DNA of 64,000 nucleotides from Streptomyces pilosus (GCF_014649835.1 NZ_BMTU01000015.1:62001-126000), one strand, 5' to 3'. Numbered from the stretch's first letter, positions 1-8,367 are shown. Notes: generated by a model from the sequence alone, not told the origin. Translations and numbers: made by a program.

Positions 1-561
1 TACGGGGACCTGCTGGCGTCGGCGTCGGCGGTGGCCCTGTGCGGCAGCCTGCCCCCGGGCGTCCCGGTGGGCGCGTACGCGGGCCTGATCCGCACCGCCC
101 GCGCGGCCGGGGTCCCGACGCTCCTGGACACCAGCGGATCGGCGCTGCGCCGCGGAGTGGCCGGCCGCCCCGACATCCTCAAGCCCAACGCCGACGAGCT
201 GGCCGAACTCACCGGCTCCCACGAGCCGTTGCGCGCCACCCTGGACGCCCGCCGCCGGGGCGCCGGCACGGTGGTCGCCTCACTGGGCGCGCAGGGTCTC
301 CTCGCGGTCACCCCGGACTCGCGCTGGCACGCCGCCCCGCCGGCCCGCCTCCGCGGCAACCCCACCGGCGCGGGCGACTCGGCCGTCGCGGGCCTGCTGT
401 CCGCCCTGGTCGAGCAGCAGCCGTGGCCGGCCGCCCTGTCCCGCGCGGTGGCCCTGTCGGCGGCGACGGTCCTCTCCCCCGCAGCGGGCGAGTTCGACCG
501 CACCACCTACGAGAAGTTCCTCCCCACCGTCACGGTGACCAGGGAATCGAACGCGGCCTAG
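1..561 (+). CDS. PfkB-family sugar kinase, C-terminal part
   Basis: The reading frame enters from the left edge, so the N-terminal half is missing. The visible 186 residues carry the PfkB landmarks: a GSLPPGVP segment, a KPNADELAELTG segment that follows the nucleotide-fold strands, and the catalytic signature NPTGAGDSAVAGLL with the GAGD anion hole and base aspartate. This pattern is that of the 1-phosphofructokinase / tagatose-6-phosphate kinase branch, enzymes that phosphorylate a sugar phosphate with ATP in the cytosol. The exact substrate cannot be read here. In S. coelicolor I recall a PfkB kinase next to nagA at this place, which would suggest amino-sugar metabolism. The 3' end overlaps the convergent neighbour by 4 bp. 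Confidence 0.88.
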   Translation, partial: YGDLLASASAVALCGSLPPGVPVGAYAGLIRTARAAGVPTLLDTSGSALRRGVAGRPDILKPNADELAELTGSHEPLRATLDARRRGAGTVVASLGAQGLLAVTPDSRWHAAPPARLRGNPTGAGDSAVAGLLSALVEQQPWPAALSRAVALSAATVLSPAAGEFDRTTYEKFLPTVTVTRESNAA

Positions 562-1487
562 GCGTTCGGCTCGTCCTCGAGCCAGAACTGGTCGAGGTTC
601 GCGTTGCACTTGTTGCCCTGGTTGCAGACGACCTCGATGGTGTTCGTACCGTCGGCCAGGTTGACGTTGGCCCAGGTGGTCTGCCAGCCCTTCTCGAAGT
701 CGCCCTCGGGCGTCCCGCCGAAGTTCTTCATGTTCAGCGGGCGGGAGGCCGGCTTGCCGTTGACGATCAGGGTGGCGTCGGCGTCGGCGCCGGGGATGCC
801 GTAGCGCGCGTAGAAGCGGTACGTGTCTTCCTTGATGCCGTTGACCGTCCAGGTGACCTTGGCACCCACCTGGTTGAAGCCCGTCACGTAGACGCCGCCG
901 TCGGCCTTCGCGCCCTTGACGTCGGAGGCCGTCGCCGCTCCCCCGTCCAGGCGGAGTGCCTTCGCGTCGATGGTGGGGAGTTCGGCCTTCTCGTCGTCCG
1001 ACCCGCCCTCGCTCGCCGTCGGGCTCGGCTTGCTCTCGTCCTGGGTCTGGGTCGGGCTCGCGTCGGCCTGGTCGCCGCCCTTGTCGTCGTCACCGCCGAG
1101 CATGGCGATGCCGATGCCGACGACGACCGCGGCGACCACGGCGATCGCGCCGATGAGGAGGCCCTTGGTGTTGGGTCCGCGGCCCCGGCCGCCACCGCCG
1201 TGCGACGGCTGGTGCGACTGGGTCGTGGTGGCGCCGCCCGGCAGGGTCTCCGGGGCGGCGTAGTGGGCGCTCGGCTGGCCGTAGGCGCCCTGCTGCTGCG
1301 GTGCCTGCGGAGCGGGCGCCGACTGGCCGTACTGCCGGGTTCCGACCGGCCGCACCCGGTTGACCGAGTTCGGGTAGCCGTAGCCCCCGGACGGCGGCTG
1401 GGCTCCGTTGGCCTGCCCGTCGGCGTAGAGGTAGCCGAACGGGTCGTCGTCCTCGGGCGTGCTCGCGCCGTTGTTGCCGGGCGTCAT
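558..1487 (-). CDS. Membrane-anchored carbohydrate-binding (CBM35/CBM6-like) protein
   Basis: 309 residues. Residues 1-105 are a Gly/Pro/Gln/Tyr-rich cytosolic tail, about 108-130 (GLLIGAIAVVAAVVVGIGIA) is one membrane helix, about 131-175 is a Ser/Thr/Asp-rich linker, and the rest is an extracytoplasmic beta-sandwich. The C-terminal part resembles CBM35/CBM6 modules: a YRFYARYG strand, a LIVNGK strand and a terminal NLDQFWLE segment, with two cysteines (VCNQGNKC) probably disulfide bonded. There is no catalytic domain, so it probably binds cell-wall or extracellular sugar. The start is supported by AGGAG about 8 nt upstream of ATG. It converges on the PfkB kinase with a 4-bp overlap and no terminator hairpin visible. 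Confidence 0.85.
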   Translation of the reverse strand: MTPGNNGASTPEDDDPFGYLYADGQANGAQPPSGGYGYPNSVNRVRPVGTRQYGQSAPAPQAPQQQGAYGQPSAHYAAPETLPGGATTTQSHQPSHGGGGRGRGPNTKGLLIGAIAVVAAVVVGIGIAMLGGDDDKGGDQADASPTQTQDESKPSPTASEGGSDDEKAELPTIDAKALRLDGGAATASDVKGAKADGGVYVTGFNQVGAKVTWTVNGIKEDTYRFYARYGIPGADADATLIVNGKPASRPLNMKNFGGTPEGDFEKGWQTTWANVNLADGTNTIEVVCNQGNKCNANLDQFWLEDEPNA

Positions 1488-1603
1488 CCCTTGGTGCTCC
1501 TAGCTGCGGATCGGGTGCGGTTCGTGTGCGGAGAAGGCGAGCCTACCCGGTCCCCCTGAGCCAATCGGGTGACGTCGACCGCATCAACTCACTGACCTGC
1601 GCA

Positions 1604-3292
1604 TCATCCCGCACGTCTGTGCTGTTTGGGACGAGATCGTTTCTCGACGTACATCCGTTCGTCAGCGGACTTCAGCACTTCGTCCGCCGTCATCCCGCAG
1701 TGCGCCCACCCGATGCCGAAGCTGGCGCCGACCCGCACGGCCCGCCCCTCGGCCCGGATGGGCTGGATGATCTCGTTGCGCAGCCGCACGGCGAGGTCCT
1801 GGGCGTCGGCCCGCCCGAGCCCGTCGGCGAGGATGACGAACTCGTCGCCGCCGAGCCGGGCGACGGTGTCGCCGTCCCGCACGCCGTTGCTGAGCCGGCG
1901 GGCGACCTCGATGAGCACCGCGTCCCCCGCGTTGTGCCCGAACCGGTCGTTGATCGACTTGAAGCCGTCGAGGTCGCAGAAGAGCACCGCGAGCCCCTTG
2001 GCGCCGTCGTCGAACTCGGCGGCGGGCGCGACGGTGTGCACGTGGCGGTCGAACCCGTCGTACCCCTCGGTGTCCGGCGGGAAGTCGAAGTCGTGCCCCC
2101 GGTCGAAGACGGGCGGCCCGTAGGCCGCGTCGTGGGAGTCGAACGACTCGTAGGGGTCCATGGAGTCGACGTCGGCCGGCAGCGCGCTCTGCGGCTGCTG
2201 CCGGCACAGCCGTGAGGCCAGGCGCGCCCGCAGTTCGGCGGAGTTGGGCAGTCCGGTGAGCGAGTCGTGCGAGGCGCGGTGGGCGAGCTGGAGCTCGCGG
2301 CGCTTGCGCTCCTCGATGTCCTCGACGTGGGTGAGCAGGAAGCGGGGGCCGTCGGCGGCGTCGGCGACGACGGAGTTGCGCAGCGAGACCCATACGTAGG
2401 TGCCGTCGCGGCGGCCGAGGCGCAGCTCGGCCCGCCCGCCCTCGGCGGAGGTCCGCAGCAGGGTGCCTATGTCCTCGGGGTGGACGAGGTCGGAGAAGGC
2501 GTAGCGGCGCATCGCGGAGGCGGGGCGGCCCAGCAGGCGGCACAGGGCGTCGTTGGTGCGCAGGATGCGGCCGTGCTGGTCGCCGCCCATCTCGGCGATG
2601 GCCATGCCGGAGGGCGCGTACTCGAAGGCCTGCCGGAAGCTCTCCTCGCTGGCCCTGAGCGCCTGCTGCTCGCGTTCCAGGCGGACCAGGGCGCGCTGCA
2701 TGTTCGCACGTAGACGCGCGTTGCTGATCGCGATGGCGGCCTGGAAGGCGTACATCTGGAGGGCCTCGCGGCCCCAGGCGCCGGGCCGCCGGCCGTTGCG
2801 CGGGCGGTCCACGGAGAGCACGCCGACCAGTTCGCCGGAGGTGCCGCCGCCCTGCGGGCCGGGCGCGTACATGGGGGCGAAGAGCCGGTCGGAGGGGTGC
2901 CACTCGTCCTCGAAGCGGGGCGCGGGCCCGTCGGTGTACCACTGCGGGACGTCGTCGTCGTCGAGGACCCAGCCCTCGGTGTGGGGTATGAAGATCAGGT
3001 CGCCCCAGCGCTCGCCCATGTTCAGGCGGCGGTCCCAGGACTCGCGGGAGCCGGCCCGGCCGGTGATGAGGGCCTCGGCGGCGGAGTTCCCGGCCAGGGC
3101 GGCGACCACGAGATCACCGTCGGCACGGACGAGGTTGACGGCCGCCAGCTCGTACCCGAGGGCGCCCACCACACCGTCCGCGACCGTCTGCAACGTGTCC
3201 GCGAGGCTGCGTGCCGTGTTCATGTCGGCCATGGCCTGGTGCAGTTGCCGCAGCGACGCAAGACGGACGTAGGGTTCCGACTCGGTCTCCAT
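1604..3292 (-). CDS. cdgB: Diguanylate cyclase CdgB (GAF-PAS-GGDEF)
   Basis: Makes c-di-GMP from two GTP. 562 residues from the ATG at 3292, chosen because GGGGGGAGGG lies just upstream; a 28-residue longer frame has no better site. Order: GAF about 15-195, PAS about 210-330 (ending HVEDIEERKRRELQ), GGDEF about 335-555. The active-site loop reads ARLGGDEFV and the inhibitory I-site RDGD sits exactly five residues before it, so the enzyme should be active and feedback inhibited. An acidic, Tyr/His-rich insert of about 70 residues splits the GGDEF domain between SHDSLTGLPN and LAVLFCDLDGF. The architecture matches CdgB, a BldD target in S. coelicolor that controls aerial development. A promoter with a palindrome lies at 3409-3437. 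Confidence 0.93.
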   Translation of the reverse strand: METESEPYVRLASLRQLHQAMADMNTARSLADTLQTVADGVVGALGYELAAVNLVRADGDLVVAALAGNSAAEALITGRAGSRESWDRRLNMGERWGDLIFIPHTEGWVLDDDDVPQWYTDGPAPRFEDEWHPSDRLFAPMYAPGPQGGGTSGELVGVLSVDRPRNGRRPGAWGREALQMYAFQAAIAISNARLRANMQRALVRLEREQQALRASEESFRQAFEYAPSGMAIAEMGGDQHGRILRTNDALCRLLGRPASAMRRYAFSDLVHPEDIGTLLRTSAEGGRAELRLGRRDGTYVWVSLRNSVVADAADGPRFLLTHVEDIEERKRRELQLAHRASHDSLTGLPNSAELRARLASRLCRQQPQSALPADVDSMDPYESFDSHDAAYGPPVFDRGHDFDFPPDTEGYDGFDRHVHTVAPAAEFDDGAKGLAVLFCDLDGFKSINDRFGHNAGDAVLIEVARRLSNGVRDGDTVARLGGDEFVILADGLGRADAQDLAVRLRNEIIQPIRAEGRAVRVGASFGIGWAHCGMTADEVLKSADERMYVEKRSRPKQHRRAG

Positions 3293-3408
3293 CCGCGCCC
3301 TCCCCCCGAGACCTCGGAGCGAATCAAGGGTTCTCTTCGGCGTATCGTCGTACCAGCTTCCCCGCCACTGAATCACAGCGCGCTGCCCACTCGGTACACA
3401 GGGTCAAC

Positions 3409-3437
3409 AATATCTGCCCCTTGTGACTCAAGTCACA
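3409..3437 (-). promoter_or_regulatory. cdgB promoter with overlapping 16-bp palindrome (BldD-like)
   Basis: Read leftward, TGTGAC (3437-3432), 17 bp, then GATATT (3414-3409) form a good -35/-10 pair about 115 bp before the cdgB start. The -35 is half of a near-perfect palindrome at 3422-3437, TGTGACTC/AAGTCACA. BldD sites are described as TnAC-N5-GTnA; here TGAC and GTCA are present but separated by 4 bp, so the assignment to BldD is an inference. The remaining 3293-3608 region holds no other gene. Confidence 0.5.
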
Positions 3438-3608
3438 GCTAAACGTGAACAATTGCGTGGTCTTTCCGCCGTTTCCCCGCGCCTTTGCCGAACACGGTTT
3501 TTGCGGCGGTTGGGCGGGACCCGTACCCGGCTCGGGCGCTGGTCCTAGGTCCCGGTTCGGGCCGGGGTCCGATGCTGTGCCCGTGAAGCGGAGATTAGCG
3601 TTCCCGGT

Positions 3609-4193
3609 GTGCTGAACACTCCTGCCGCCCCGCCCGCGATCACCGTTCCGCCCCCCGCCCGGCATGCTGAGGGGGTGAGCAACGACGAGTTCCGCGCCGC
3701 CATGTCCCGTCTGGCCGCCGGCGTGGTCCTGGTGACCGCGCAGGAACCGCCGCTGGACCCGGACGACCCGGACGCACCGGCCGGCGAGGACGTCGGCATG
3801 ACCGCGACCGCCTTCCTGTCCGTCTCCCTGGACCCGCCGCTGGTGCTGGTCAGCCTGCGCGAGGGCTCCCGCATGGACGAGCTCCTCGAGGAGCAGCCGG
3901 TGTGGGCCGTCTCCGTCCTCTCCGAGAGCCAGCGGCACATCGCGGGCCGCTTCGCGATGAAGGGCCGCATCAGCGACCGCCTGCTGTTCGCGGACATCCC
4001 CTACCAGCGCGGCGAGTACAGCGACGCGCCCCTGGTGGGCGGCGCGCTGGCCACCCTGGAGTGCCGTACCGAGCAGCGGGTGGCGGCCGGGGACCACACC
4101 CTGGTGATCGGCCGCGTCATGACCGCGCGCGTACCCAGCGCGGAAGGCGGCCCCCTGACGTACTTCCGCGGCCGCTACCGCCAGTTGGGCTGA
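3609..4193 (+). CDS. Flavin reductase-domain protein
   Basis: 194 residues from GTG 3609; a second GTG at 3675 (VSNDEFRAAMSRLAAG) follows GAGGGG very closely and may be the true start, giving 172 residues. The fold signature is that of the FMN-binding flavin reductase-like family: FRAAMSRLAAGVVLVTA near the start, then GMTATAFLSVSLDPPLVLVSLREGS, the FMN-cradling region, and RFAMKG. Such proteins reduce FMN with NAD(P)H and feed a partner monooxygenase, but no partner oxygenase lies nearby, so a general flavin reductase or FMN-binding role is all that can be said. It is divergent from cdgB. Confidence 0.85.
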   Translation: MLNTPAAPPAITVPPPARHAEGVSNDEFRAAMSRLAAGVVLVTAQEPPLDPDDPDAPAGEDVGMTATAFLSVSLDPPLVLVSLREGSRMDELLEEQPVWAVSVLSESQRHIAGRFAMKGRISDRLLFADIPYQRGEYSDAPLVGGALATLECRTEQRVAAGDHTLVIGRVMTARVPSAEGGPLTYFRGRYRQLG

Positions 4194-4304
4194 CACCCCG
4201 CCCGATCACGGACGGGTGAACGCGCGCCCACCCGCGACGACCTCCGCGCACCGGACCTGCACTCCGCAGTTGCGCCGGCGGCGGGGCCGACCCACACCCC
4301 CGTC

Positions 4305-4334
4305 AAGGGCGCGGGGAACCGCGCGACCGGCCAC
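4305..4334. repeat. Streptomyces-type dispersed intergenic repeat
   Basis: AAGGGCGCGGGGAACCGCGC followed by GACCGGCCAC lies in the 241-bp gap between the flavin reductase and the arfB-like gene. From memory, a close variant (GGGGCGCGGGGAACTGCGCG + ACCAGCC) recurs in hundreds of Streptomyces intergenic regions near gene ends. Only one copy is seen in this window. The rest of 4194-4434 holds no gene. Confidence 0.45.
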
Positions 4335-4434
4335 AGCGAACCCGCGGAGACCCACCGGACTCACCGAGCGGTGACCCCGTGCCGGGCGAACCACGCGACC
4401 GGGGTCCGGGGCCACGCCCCGGGGACGGCGGGGG

Positions 4435-4863
4435 TCACCCCCAGTCCCGCGCGGAGCGCCCCCGCTTCGTCTCGGACCGCTGCTTCTTCTCCCGCAGCCG
4501 CCGTTCGTTGATCCCGCGCGGAATCCGTGTCGGCCGCCGCGGCCTCGGCGGCGGCGCACTCGCCTCGGCCAGCAGCGCCGCCAGCCGCACCGCCGCCGCC
4601 TCCCGGTTGCGCCACTGCGACCGGTGCTCCGACGCGCGCACCGTGACCACCCCGCCGTGCAGCCGCCCCGCCAGCCGCTCCAGCGCCCGCTGTTTCCACA
4701 CCTCGGGCAGCGCCTCGGTCGCGGCGAGGTCGAAGCGCAGCTCGACCTGGGAGTCGCTGGTGTTGACGTGCTGCCCACCCGGCCCGGACGACCGCGAGAA
4801 ACGCCACATGAGCTCGGCCTCGGGCAGGGAGACGGAGCCGCGGATGACATACGGACCGGACAT
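4435..4863 (-). CDS. arfB: ArfB (YaeJ)-type peptidyl-tRNA hydrolase, ribosome rescue
   Basis: 142 residues. The SSGPGGQHVNTSDSQVELRF segment near residue 27 contains the GGQ catalytic tripeptide that release factors insert into the peptidyl-transferase centre. There is no codon-recognition domain; instead the C-terminal 40 residues are Arg/Lys-rich (RRLREKKQRSETKRGR), which in ArfB threads into the empty mRNA channel. It therefore most likely hydrolyses peptidyl-tRNA on ribosomes stalled without a stop codon. Length matches the family (about 140). It is a single gene between convergent and divergent neighbours. Confidence 0.92.
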   Translation of the reverse strand: MSGPYVIRGSVSLPEAELMWRFSRSSGPGGQHVNTSDSQVELRFDLAATEALPEVWKQRALERLAGRLHGGVVTVRASEHRSQWRNREAAAVRLAALLAEASAPPPRPRRPTRIPRGINERRLREKKQRSETKRGRSARDWG

Positions 4864-4953
4864 GCCCCACAGGTTCCCGCGCCCGACCGGTCCACGTCAC
4901 CCGAATATCCCGCCGACCCGCACGAAACCCGGGTAAAGAAAGTAAAGCGAGCT

Positions 4954-4980
4954 GGAACCTCGCGTACCCCTCTCCGCGTT
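4954..4980 (+). promoter_or_regulatory. Candidate ECF-type promoter of the terD gene
   Basis: GGAAC (4954-4958), 19 bp, then GTT (4978-4980) resembles promoters of ECF sigma factors such as SigR (GGAAT-N18/19-GTT). It lies 57 bp before the terD start. The spacing fits but the -35 ends in C rather than T; SigE-type promoters (GGAAC-N16-CGTC) are a poorer fit. Confidence 0.35.
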
Positions 4981-5036
4981 CAGAGTGGTAGCTGTAGCTT
5001 CTAGCCGTACGTAAACGAGGGAAGGGACTCCCAACA

Positions 5037-5612
5037 ATGGCTGTAAGCCTGTCCAAGGGTGGCAACGTCTCGCTCACCAAGGAGGCTCCGGGCCTGACCG
5101 CCGTCACCGTGGGCCTCGGCTGGGACGTCCGCACCACCACCGGCACGGACTTCGACCTCGACGCCTCGGCGATCGCGGTCAACACGCAGGGCAAGGTCTA
5201 CTCGGACGCCCACTTCGTGTTCTTCAACAACAAGCAGACCCCGGACAACACCATCGTCCACACCGGTGACAACCGCACCGGCGAGGGCGAGGGCGACGAC
5301 GAGGCGATCAACGTCAACCTGGCCGCCCTCCCGGCCGACATCGACAAGATCGTCTTCCCGGTCTCGATCTACGACGCCGAGAACCGCTCGCAGAACTTCG
5401 GCCAGGTCCGCAACGCCTACATCCGCATCGTCAACCAGGCCGGCGGGGCCGAGATCGCCCGCTACGACCTGTCGGAGGACGCCGCCACCGAGACCGCCAT
5501 GGTCTTCGGCGAGCTGTACCGCAACGGCGCGGAGTGGAAGTTCCGCGCCGTCGGCCAGGGCTACGCCTCGGGTCTCGTGGGCATCGCCCAGGACTTCGGT
5601 GTGAACGTCTGA
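5037..5612 (+). CDS. terD: TerD-family stress protein
   Basis: 191 residues, full-length TerD domain beginning MAVSLSKGGNVSLTKEAPGL. The family binds calcium through acidic loops, here DFDLDASAIAVN about residue 40 and TGEGEGDDEAINVNL about residue 80, and ends in RFRAVGQGYASGL-like strands. TerD proteins are linked to tellurite and oxidative stress tolerance and, in Streptomyces, to differentiation; several paralogues per genome are usual. No terB/terC partner is adjacent. A GAAGGGAC ribosome-binding site precedes the ATG. Confidence 0.95.
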   Translation: MAVSLSKGGNVSLTKEAPGLTAVTVGLGWDVRTTTGTDFDLDASAIAVNTQGKVYSDAHFVFFNNKQTPDNTIVHTGDNRTGEGEGDDEAINVNLAALPADIDKIVFPVSIYDAENRSQNFGQVRNAYIRIVNQAGGAEIARYDLSEDAATETAMVFGELYRNGAEWKFRAVGQGYASGLVGIAQDFGVNV

Positions 5613-5640
5613 CGCGTCCGGCGGACACCGCTTCCGTACC

Positions 5641-5679
5641 GGAGCCCCGCCTCCCGCTTCCCGCGGGAGGCGGGGCTCC
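5641..5679. terminator. Bidirectional terminator, terD / metallopeptidase
   Basis: A perfect 17-bp stem, GGAGCCCCGCCTCCCGC / GCGGGAGGCGGGGCTCC, with a TTCCC loop lies between two convergent genes; flanking CCGTACC/GGTACGG bases can extend it. No U-tract, as is usual in Streptomyces. Confidence 0.8.
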
Positions 5680-5697
5680 GGCCGGTACGGACACCGG

Positions 5698-7122
5698 TCA
5701 GGGCCGCTCCGGCCGCCCCTCCCCGTACAGCCACTCCTCCCAGATCCCGTCGAAGTCCTCCTCCGTGGCGGACCTCTCCACGTACGCCGTGAAGGCGGCG
5801 GTGTCCGCGTTGCCGTGCCGGTGCTCGCGCGCCCAGCCCTTCAGCAGCGCGCCGAACGCCTCGTCGCCGACCCGCTGCCGCACCTTGTGCAGCACCATCG
5901 CGCCGCGCCAGTACACCGGCGTGGCGGAGATGCTCGCCGCGTCCGGCGGGTCGGCCGGCGGGAACGCCCACAGCGCCTCGTTGGTCCCCGCGTCCGGGAA
6001 GTACCCGCCGGCGTACAGGGCGTCGAAGGTCTGCTGCGCGCTGCCGCCGCCGTGGTCCTCCTGCCACAGCCACTGCGCGTAGGTCGCGAAGCCCTCGTTC
6101 AGCCACATGTCCCGCCAGGTCCGCGGGGAGACGGAGTTGCCGTACCACTGGTGGGCGATCTCGTGCACCAGCAGGGCCAGGTCGGGGGCGCCGGGGAAGA
6201 CCGGGCGGTTCTGCGTCTCCAGGGCGTACCCGACGTCCTCGGGACGCTCGACGATCGCCCCGGCGGAGGAGAACGGGTACGGCCCGAAGGTCCGCTCCGC
6301 CCAGTCCACCACCTCGGGCAGCCGGTCCAGGACCGCGCGGCTCGCGTCCGCCTGTTCCGGGTCGACGGCCGTGTACACGGGCAGCCCGCTCCCGGTCGTG
6401 GTCCGCCCGATCCCGTACCGGCCGATGGCGACGGTGGCGAGGTAGCTCGCCATCGGCTCGGTGGTGCGCCACCGGTAGGTCGTCCGGCCGTCCTTCGTCT
6501 CCTCACCGGCCGGCTCCCCGTTGGACACCGCCCGCAGCCCCTTCGGCACGGTCACCGCGATGCCGTACGTCGCCTTGTCGGAGGGGTGGTGGTTGCCCGG
6601 GAACCACGCCATCGAACCCACCGGCTGTCCCAGGGCCAGCGCCCCGTCGGCGGTACGCAGCCAGCCCTCCTGGGAACCGTCCGGGTCGGTCACCGTCCGC
6701 GGGGCGCCGGAGTAGCGGACGACGACCCGGAAGCGCGCGTCCCGGTCGAGGGCCTCGCGCGGCCGGACGACCAGCTCCTGGCCGTCCCGGCTCCACCGGG
6801 CGTCCGCCCCGCCGACGGTGACGGTCCCGACGTCGAGCCCTTCGAGGTCGAGGTGGAACGCGGTGAGGTCCCGCGTCGCGCGGGCGGTGATCGTCGCGGC
6901 CCCGGTGAGGCGGTGGGCGCGCGGCTCGTAGGAGAGGTCGAGGGCGTAGTGGAGGACGTCGTAGCCCCCGTTGCCGGACCGCGGGAAGTACGGGTCGCCC
7001 GCCCCCGGGCCGCCCGGCCCGCCGGAGCCGCTCCCCGCACCGCTTCCGCACGCCGCCAGCGACGCCGCGAGCAGCGCGGCGGCGACACCGCGGGGGCCGG
7101 AGCGGGGGCGGGAGGAGCGCAC
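5698..7122 (-). CDS. M1-family zinc metallopeptidase lipoprotein
   Basis: 474 residues. A signal peptide ends in a lipobox (AALLAASLAAC, Cys about residue 25), so the protein should be secreted and lipid-anchored. The M1 (gluzincin) zinc site is complete: HEIAHQWYGN about residue 319 and, 18 residues after the second His, NEGFATYAQWLW with the third ligand Glu. At 474 residues it has the N-terminal beta-sandwich and catalytic domain but lacks the long C-terminal helical domain of pepN enzymes (about 850 aa), as is common for secreted actinobacterial M1 peptidases. It probably removes N-terminal residues from extracellular peptides. GTG start; TAGGAT about 8 nt upstream suggests a leaderless transcript. 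Confidence 0.93.
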   Translation of the reverse strand: MRSSRPRSGPRGVAAALLAASLAACGSGAGSGSGGPGGPGAGDPYFPRSGNGGYDVLHYALDLSYEPRAHRLTGAATITARATRDLTAFHLDLEGLDVGTVTVGGADARWSRDGQELVVRPREALDRDARFRVVVRYSGAPRTVTDPDGSQEGWLRTADGALALGQPVGSMAWFPGNHHPSDKATYGIAVTVPKGLRAVSNGEPAGEETKDGRTTYRWRTTEPMASYLATVAIGRYGIGRTTTGSGLPVYTAVDPEQADASRAVLDRLPEVVDWAERTFGPYPFSSAGAIVERPEDVGYALETQNRPVFPGAPDLALLVHEIAHQWYGNSVSPRTWRDMWLNEGFATYAQWLWQEDHGGGSAQQTFDALYAGGYFPDAGTNEALWAFPPADPPDAASISATPVYWRGAMVLHKVRQRVGDEAFGALLKGWAREHRHGNADTAAFTAYVERSATEEDFDGIWEEWLYGEGRPERP

Positions 7123-7133
7123 TCCCGGATCCT

Positions 7134-7673
7134 ATGGGGGCCGGTGCGCCGGACCGTGACACCATCACCCACGTGCTCGACATCGGTTACGCCCTCTCCC
7201 ACCGCTTCCCCGACCCCCCGCAGACCGACTACCGCCGCGCGGACGTCCACGCCCTGCGCCACGACCTGTTCTGCGGCGACGTCTACCTCGCCGACACCGA
7301 GACGGACCGTGAGCTGTCCACGGCGTGGGGATGGGTGCCGGTGCTCGACTTCGCGTGGGCGCTGTGCGACATCGTGGAGGCCGTCGACCGGGACCCGGCC
7401 GGTTCCCGCGCCTCCCGCCCCCAGTACGCGGAGCTGGACTTCACCGAGTCCACCGACCGTCTCCTCTTCGAGCGCCGTTTCGGCTGGGTGGACATCGAGG
7501 CGGAATGGCTGCCCGCCTCCGAGCCCCCGCTGACCTTCTCCCACTCCGCCCTGCGCCGCGAGGCCCGCGACTTCCTGCACGACCTCGTCGCCGACCTCAC
7601 CGATCTCCACGACGACCTCGCCGAGAACCCGGCCATCTGGACCCTCCAGGCCCGCTATCCCCGCCTGAAGTGA
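7134..7673 (+). CDS. Conserved hypothetical protein
   Basis: 179 residues from ATG 7134; the GTG at 7173 (VLDIGYALSHRF) is an equally plausible start and would clear the promoter zone of the divergent peptidase gene. No known catalytic motif. The sequence is soluble, rich in Asp, Trp and Tyr (GWVPVLDFAWALCDIVEAVD, FGWVDIEAEWLP), with a C-terminal helix (ALRREARDFLHDLVADLTDLHDD). It resembles small Streptomyces proteins of unknown function, perhaps immunity-type. Only 11 bp separate it from the divergent metallopeptidase. Confidence 0.75.
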   Translation: MGAGAPDRDTITHVLDIGYALSHRFPDPPQTDYRRADVHALRHDLFCGDVYLADTETDRELSTAWGWVPVLDFAWALCDIVEAVDRDPAGSRASRPQYAELDFTESTDRLLFERRFGWVDIEAEWLPASEPPLTFSHSALRREARDFLHDLVADLTDLHDDLAENPAIWTLQARYPRLK

Positions 7674-7689
7674 CCCGGGCCCCGGCCCC

Positions 7690-8367
7690 TCACCCCTCCA
7701 CCCCGATCCCCAGCTCCGCCGCCAGCACCGGCGCCAGGTCCAGCAGCTGGGCGGTGCTGACCACCGCCCCGGACAGCCGGTCCACCCCCCTCGCGATCTC
7801 CAGCGCCGCGGCGCCCCGCAGATCCACGTCCTTCAGGGTGGCACCCGAGAGGTCGGCGCCCTTCAGCGCGCAGTCCACGAACTCCACGCGCTCCAGCCGC
7901 GCTCCGCCGAAGTCCGGTTCGACCAGGACGCACCCCTCGAAGACCACGTCCTTCAGCCGCGCACCCCGCAGGTTCAGGAAGTCGATCTTCCCGCCGCGGA
8001 CCAGCACCCGCTCCAGCACCGCCCCGTGCAGCTGCGTCCCGCCGAGCCGCGCGTCCGTCAGCTCGACGTCCCGCAGCGTGGCCTCCGCGAGATCGGTGCC
8101 CACCCCCCGGACCCCGGCCAGCACCGAGTCCAGCAGCCGCGCCCGCGACAACCGCGTCCCGTCCAGCGCGCACCCCCGCAGCGCGCAGTCCAGGAAACGC
8201 GCCCCTCCGCCGTCCTGCCCGGTGAGGTCCTCCTCCCGGAACTCCAGGCCGTCGTAGTCCCCGTCCGGCTCCAGCCGGCCCCCCTCGAACCGCTCGGGCG
8301 CCGGCAACCGCAGCTCCGGACGCCGCGCCGCCTTCACTCCGGGACCGCCCGCCGCTCGCCTCACCAT
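7690..8367 (-). CDS. Pentapeptide-repeat protein
   Basis: 225 residues from the ATG at 8367 (MVRRAAGG). From about residue 45 to 205 it consists of A(D/N)LXX-type pentapeptides, e.g. DGTRLSRARLLDSVLAGV, ATLRDVELTDARLGG, ADLSGATLKDVDL, which fold as a right-handed quadrilateral beta-helix. The related McbG/Qnr/MfpA proteins mimic DNA and protect gyrase, but most family members have no known function. A 49-residue longer frame would run into the 10-bp repeats at 8476-8513 and is not favoured. Confidence 0.88.
   Translation of the reverse strand: MVRRAAGGPGVKAARRPELRLPAPERFEGGRLEPDGDYDGLEFREEDLTGQDGGGARFLDCALRGCALDGTRLSRARLLDSVLAGVRGVGTDLAEATLRDVELTDARLGGTQLHGAVLERVLVRGGKIDFLNLRGARLKDVVFEGCVLVEPDFGGARLERVEFVDCALKGADLSGATLKDVDLRGAAALEIARGVDRLSGAVVSTAQLLDLAPVLAAELGIGVEG

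Noticed and set aside
39..1559. A 506-codon open frame on the plus strand crossing the PfkB end and the CBM-protein gene
   Set aside because: It is the GC-driven shadow of both real genes (Arg/Pro/Gly-rich, no domain), as expected where the third codon position is almost always G or C.
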